Position numbers and translations under genes: made by a program. A stretch of DNA of 6,699 bases, from the NCBI GenBank assembly GCA_016195145.1, contig JACQAF010000287.1, positions 1 through 6,699 of the forward strand, read 5' to 3'. Shown here piece by piece: positions 4,951 through 6,699 of this stretch. The notes beneath the pieces were generated by a model. The model saw nothing but the letters and a program-made list of their open reading frames with translations, was not told the origin of the DNA and ran no database searches. Positions within the stretch are counted from its first letter, which is position 1. The number at the start of each line of letters is the position of its first letter. Source of the stretch: Rhodospirillales bacterium. GTDB lineage: Bacteria > Pseudomonadota > Alphaproteobacteria > CACIAM-22H2.

Positions 4951-5825
4951 GAACCGGGAATGACGCCGGCAAAGCTGATCGCAACCGGACCCGTCATCAG
5001 CACATGGTCATCCTTGAGCCATTCGATCTCAAGCTCGCCGCCATCGACGATCACCGTTGTCCGGCGGCCGGTGAGACCCCGGCGCGCGGCGGCGACGAGG
5101 GCGGCACAGGCGCCCGAACCGCAAGCGCTGGTGATGCCGGCGCCCCGTTCCCAGACCCGCAGGCGTAACCGGTCGGACGCCAGCACCTGAGCGACGCCGA
5201 TATTGGCCCGTTCGGGGAACAGGGAATGAGTTTCAAGAACCGGTCCGTATTTCGCGAGGTCGATCGCGGCGACGTCAGCGACGAAAAAGACCGCGTGCGG
5301 GTTGCCCATATTGACCGCGACCGGGTCGCTGAGCGGCCCGAGGGCGAGGTCGACATGGAGGGTGTCTTGCGCGGTGGCGAGCGGGATATCGCGCCAATCG
5401 TGCCGCGCCGGTCCCATATCGACCGCGACCCGGCCGTCGTCGCTGCGCTCGCAGTCGAGCAGGCCCGCCGCTGTCTCGATCACCAGCCGGTCGCGGCCGA
5501 TCCCGCCCATGACAAAATTGGCAACGCAGCGCGTGCCGTTGCCGCACGCGGCCACCTCGCCGCCATCGGCGTTGAGGATACGCATGAATATATCGGCGCC
5601 CTGCGATTGCGGCGGTTCGATGACAATCAGCTGGTCGCAGCCGATGCCGGTGCGGCGGTCGGCAATGGCCCGCGCCCGTACCGGGTCGAGGACGAAGGGC
5701 CGCTCGCGCGCATCGACGACGACGAAATCATTGCCCAGACCGTGCATCTTGATGAACGGCACGCCGGCTTGCGGCGCCGTCACGCTGCGGGGTTCACGGT
5801 CCTTGGGCTGGATAGCGGCGGCCAT
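4947..5825 (-). CDS. dapF: Diaminopimelate epimerase
   Basis: DapF interconverts LL- and meso-diaminopimelate by a two-base, cofactor-free mechanism (EC 5.1.1.7), the penultimate step to lysine and the source of the peptidoglycan cross-linking residue. With the ATG at 5825-5823 the protein has 292 residues. Both catalytic cysteines are visible in their motifs: ACGNGTRC (Cys94) and ACGSGACA (Cys235). The N-terminal FIKMHGLGNDF motif starts near residue 24, so there is an extension of about 20 residues before the conserved core. The frame is open further upstream to a TTG at 5864. I prefer the ATG because AAGGCGG (5835-5829) lies just before it and because the TTG would begin inside a hairpin and T-run. 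The gene is the first of an overlapping three-gene run with mtaB and ftsY. Confidence 0.95.
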   Translation of the reverse strand: MAAAIQPKDREPRSVTAPQAGVPFIKMHGLGNDFVVVDARERPFVLDPVRARAIADRRTGIGCDQLIVIEPPQSQGADIFMRILNADGGEVAACGNGTRCVANFVMGGIGRDRLVIETAAGLLDCERSDDGRVAVDMGPARHDWRDIPLATAQDTLHVDLALGPLSDPVAVNMGNPHAVFFVADVAAIDLAKYGPVLETHSLFPERANIGVAQVLASDRLRLRVWERGAGITSACGSGACAALVAAARRGLTGRRTTVIVDGGELEIEWLKDDHVLMTGPVAISFAGVIPGS

Positions 5826-5828
5826 AAT

Positions 5829-5835
5829 CCGCCTT
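5829..5835 (-). promoter_or_regulatory. Ribosome binding site deciding the dapF start
   Basis: AAGGCGG on the minus strand, with its AAGG core (5835-5832) 6 nt from the ATG at 5825-5823, supports this start over the in-frame upstream TTG at 5864, which has no such site. Confidence 0.55.
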
Positions 5836-5853
5836 ATATGGCATCCCGCCTGT

Positions 5854-5873
5854 AAAAAAGCCAATCTAGGCTC
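5854..5873 (-). terminator. Weak intrinsic terminator candidate upstream of dapF
   Basis: On the minus strand AGCC (5872-5869), loop TAGATT, and GGCT (5862-5859) form a 4-bp stem, 5 bp if the flanking G-U is counted, running into a T tract (5859-5854). The short stem makes efficient termination doubtful. It lies after the response regulator gene and 28 nt before the dapF start codon, so it might limit read-through into dapF. Confidence 0.35.
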
Positions 5874-5992
5874 GGTGCGCGTCGCGTCGTATGTTACGCC
5901 GTACGATATTGATTGCGGGCGGCTGGTTCAGGCCGTCCTAACGTTGGGCATGAAAGCCTTGATCTGGGCTTACAGAACCCCCGATCGTTGCA

Positions 5993-6021
5993 GCGTCCCG
6001 CCCGCCCATCGCGGCGGACGC
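5993..6021. repeat. GC-rich inverted repeat in the regulator-dapF spacer
   Basis: GCGTCC (5993-5998) and GGACGC (6016-6021) are exact 6-bp inverted copies, and the GC-rich centre allows further pairing with small bulges. The repeat lies 27 nt after the stop of the response regulator gene. No U-run follows on the minus strand; on the plus strand a pyrimidine-rich CCTCTCTTT follows, but no plus-strand gene is present. It may stabilise the 3' end of the regulator mRNA. The rest of the 223-nt spacer (5826-6048) shows no gene and no promoter I would defend. Confidence 0.3.
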
Positions 6022-6048
6022 CCTCTCTTTGGCGACCCTGTCGTTCGC

Positions 6049-6699
6049 TTACTCTGCGGCGGCGGCGGTCGCAAGACCGGTGTTAAGGGCCCAGATCGCG
6101 GCCTGGGTGCGGTTGCCGGCCCGGATCTTGCGCATCAGGCTGCGCACATGGACCTTGACCGTTCCTTCCGTGATGCTGAGCCGGGCGGCGATTTGCTTGT
6201 TGCTGTCGCCGTTGGCGAGGCAGCGAAGGGTCTGCGTCTCGCGGGGCGACAGGCCGGCCAGCGCCGCCGGGTGATGGCCGTTGGTTGGCTGGGCCGCGGC
6301 GGGGGCCGTCATTTGGGTGGGGAATACTTTCTCGCCCATCATGACCAGCTGAAGCGACTGAACGAGGGCGCCGGGGGCGAGGTTATCCATCAGATACCCG
6401 TCAATGCCGCTCTGGAAGGCATTGGTCAGACGCTGGGGCGAAGATTCAGAAGCGAGGACGACCAAACGCGCCTTGGGCAGCACGGCGCGCAGCCGCTGTA
6501 CCGCTTCGCGTTCCTGCTCGGCGCTGGCCGGGCCGTCGAGAAGGACGAGGTCGGCGCGGATGCCGGTGGCGATCGCCGCCAGTCCTTCGCCGAGGCGGTC
6601 CGCCTCGCCGACGACGGTGAGCGACGAGCCCTGGAGCACGGTTTTCAGGCCGTGCCGGATCAGGCGGTTGCGGTGGATAAGCAGCGTCTGGGTATTTGC
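6049..6699 (-). CDS. NarL/FixJ-type regulator with degenerate receiver, 5' end cut
   Basis: The frame is open from the right window edge to the TAA at 6051-6049, giving 216 visible residues; the true start lies beyond the window, probably only a few codons away. Aligned with NarL, residues 1-125 are a receiver-like domain and residues 150-209 a LuxR-type helix-turn-helix (LSPRE, NKQIAARLSITEGTVKVHVRS). The receiver keeps Asp55 at the phosphoacceptor site (LVLLD). It has His9-Arg10 where the acidic metal-binding pair belongs, Ala83 in place of the conserved Thr/Ser, and Asp105 in place of the conserved Lys (GYLMD for GYLLK). Normal phosphorylation is therefore unlikely. The protein should be a cytosolic transcription factor controlled in some other way, or constitutively. 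A linker rich in Ala and Pro (about 128-148) joins the domains. No partner kinase is in view. Confidence 0.88.
   Translation of the reverse strand, partial: ANTQTLLIHRNRLIRHGLKTVLQGSSLTVVGEADRLGEGLAAIATGIRADLVLLDGPASAEQEREAVQRLRAVLPKARLVVLASESSPQRLTNAFQSGIDGYLMDNLAPGALVQSLQLVMMGEKVFPTQMTAPAAAQPTNGHHPAALAGLSPRETQTLRCLANGDSNKQIAARLSITEGTVKVHVRSLMRKIRAGNRTQAAIWALNTGLATAAAAE

Noticed and set aside
3790..5190. Plus-strand open frame (466 codons) opposite mtaB and the end of dapF
   Set aside because: Same reason: it is the mirror of conserved codons of mtaB and dapF, with no family signature or ribosome site of its own.
5826..5864. TTG at 5864 as the dapF start (13 extra residues)
   Set aside because: The extra residues fall in a T-run and hairpin, no ribosome site precedes the TTG, and the ATG at 5825 has AAGGCGG just upstream.

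Overview
The window is GC-rich chromosomal DNA with short spacers and start/stop overlaps. The protein families and gene order (dapF, mtaB, ftsY in one overlapping run; an FtsY with almost no acidic N-terminal domain) suggest an alphaproteobacterium, perhaps of the Rhodospirillales type. That assignment is inferred from family features, not from a database match. No insertion sequence, CRISPR array, rRNA or tRNA gene is visible.

Layout, left to right. (1) At 2-427 (+) is the 3' part of a Nudix hydrolase gene cut by the window edge. It runs tail to tail, with a 4-bp gap, into the next gene. (2) At 432-2263 (-) is a probable two-gene unit: kdgK (2-keto-3-deoxygluconate kinase), then a ten-helix EamA/DMT-type transporter. 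(3) At 2291-2764 is a mostly non-coding stretch. It holds a 17-codon, extremely lysine-rich ORF (2385-2438, -) with a near-perfect Shine-Dalgarno sequence and, just downstream, a strong intrinsic terminator. Upstream of the ORF is an AT-rich leader with several small inverted repeats. (4) At 2765-5825 (-) is a translationally coupled operon, dapF-mtaB-ftsY, in which each junction is a 4-nt ATGA overlap. (5) At 5826-6048 is a 223-nt spacer with a weak terminator candidate. (6) At 6049-6699 (-) is a NarL/FixJ-type regulator, cut by the right edge, whose receiver domain has lost most of its phosphorylation pocket.

How the parts relate. DapF makes meso-diaminopimelate for peptidoglycan and lysine. 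MtaB adds the methylthio group to t6A37 in tRNAs that include tRNA-Lys. FtsY docks ribosome-SRP complexes at the inner membrane. These are housekeeping genes. KdgK feeds the Entner-Doudoroff-type breakdown of sugar acids, and the adjacent transporter may serve the same pathway.

The parts most worth a second look are the 17-residue lysine-rich peptide with its own terminator, the position of that terminator immediately before kdgK, and the degenerate receiver domain. Nothing in the window amounts to a clearly new multi-gene system.
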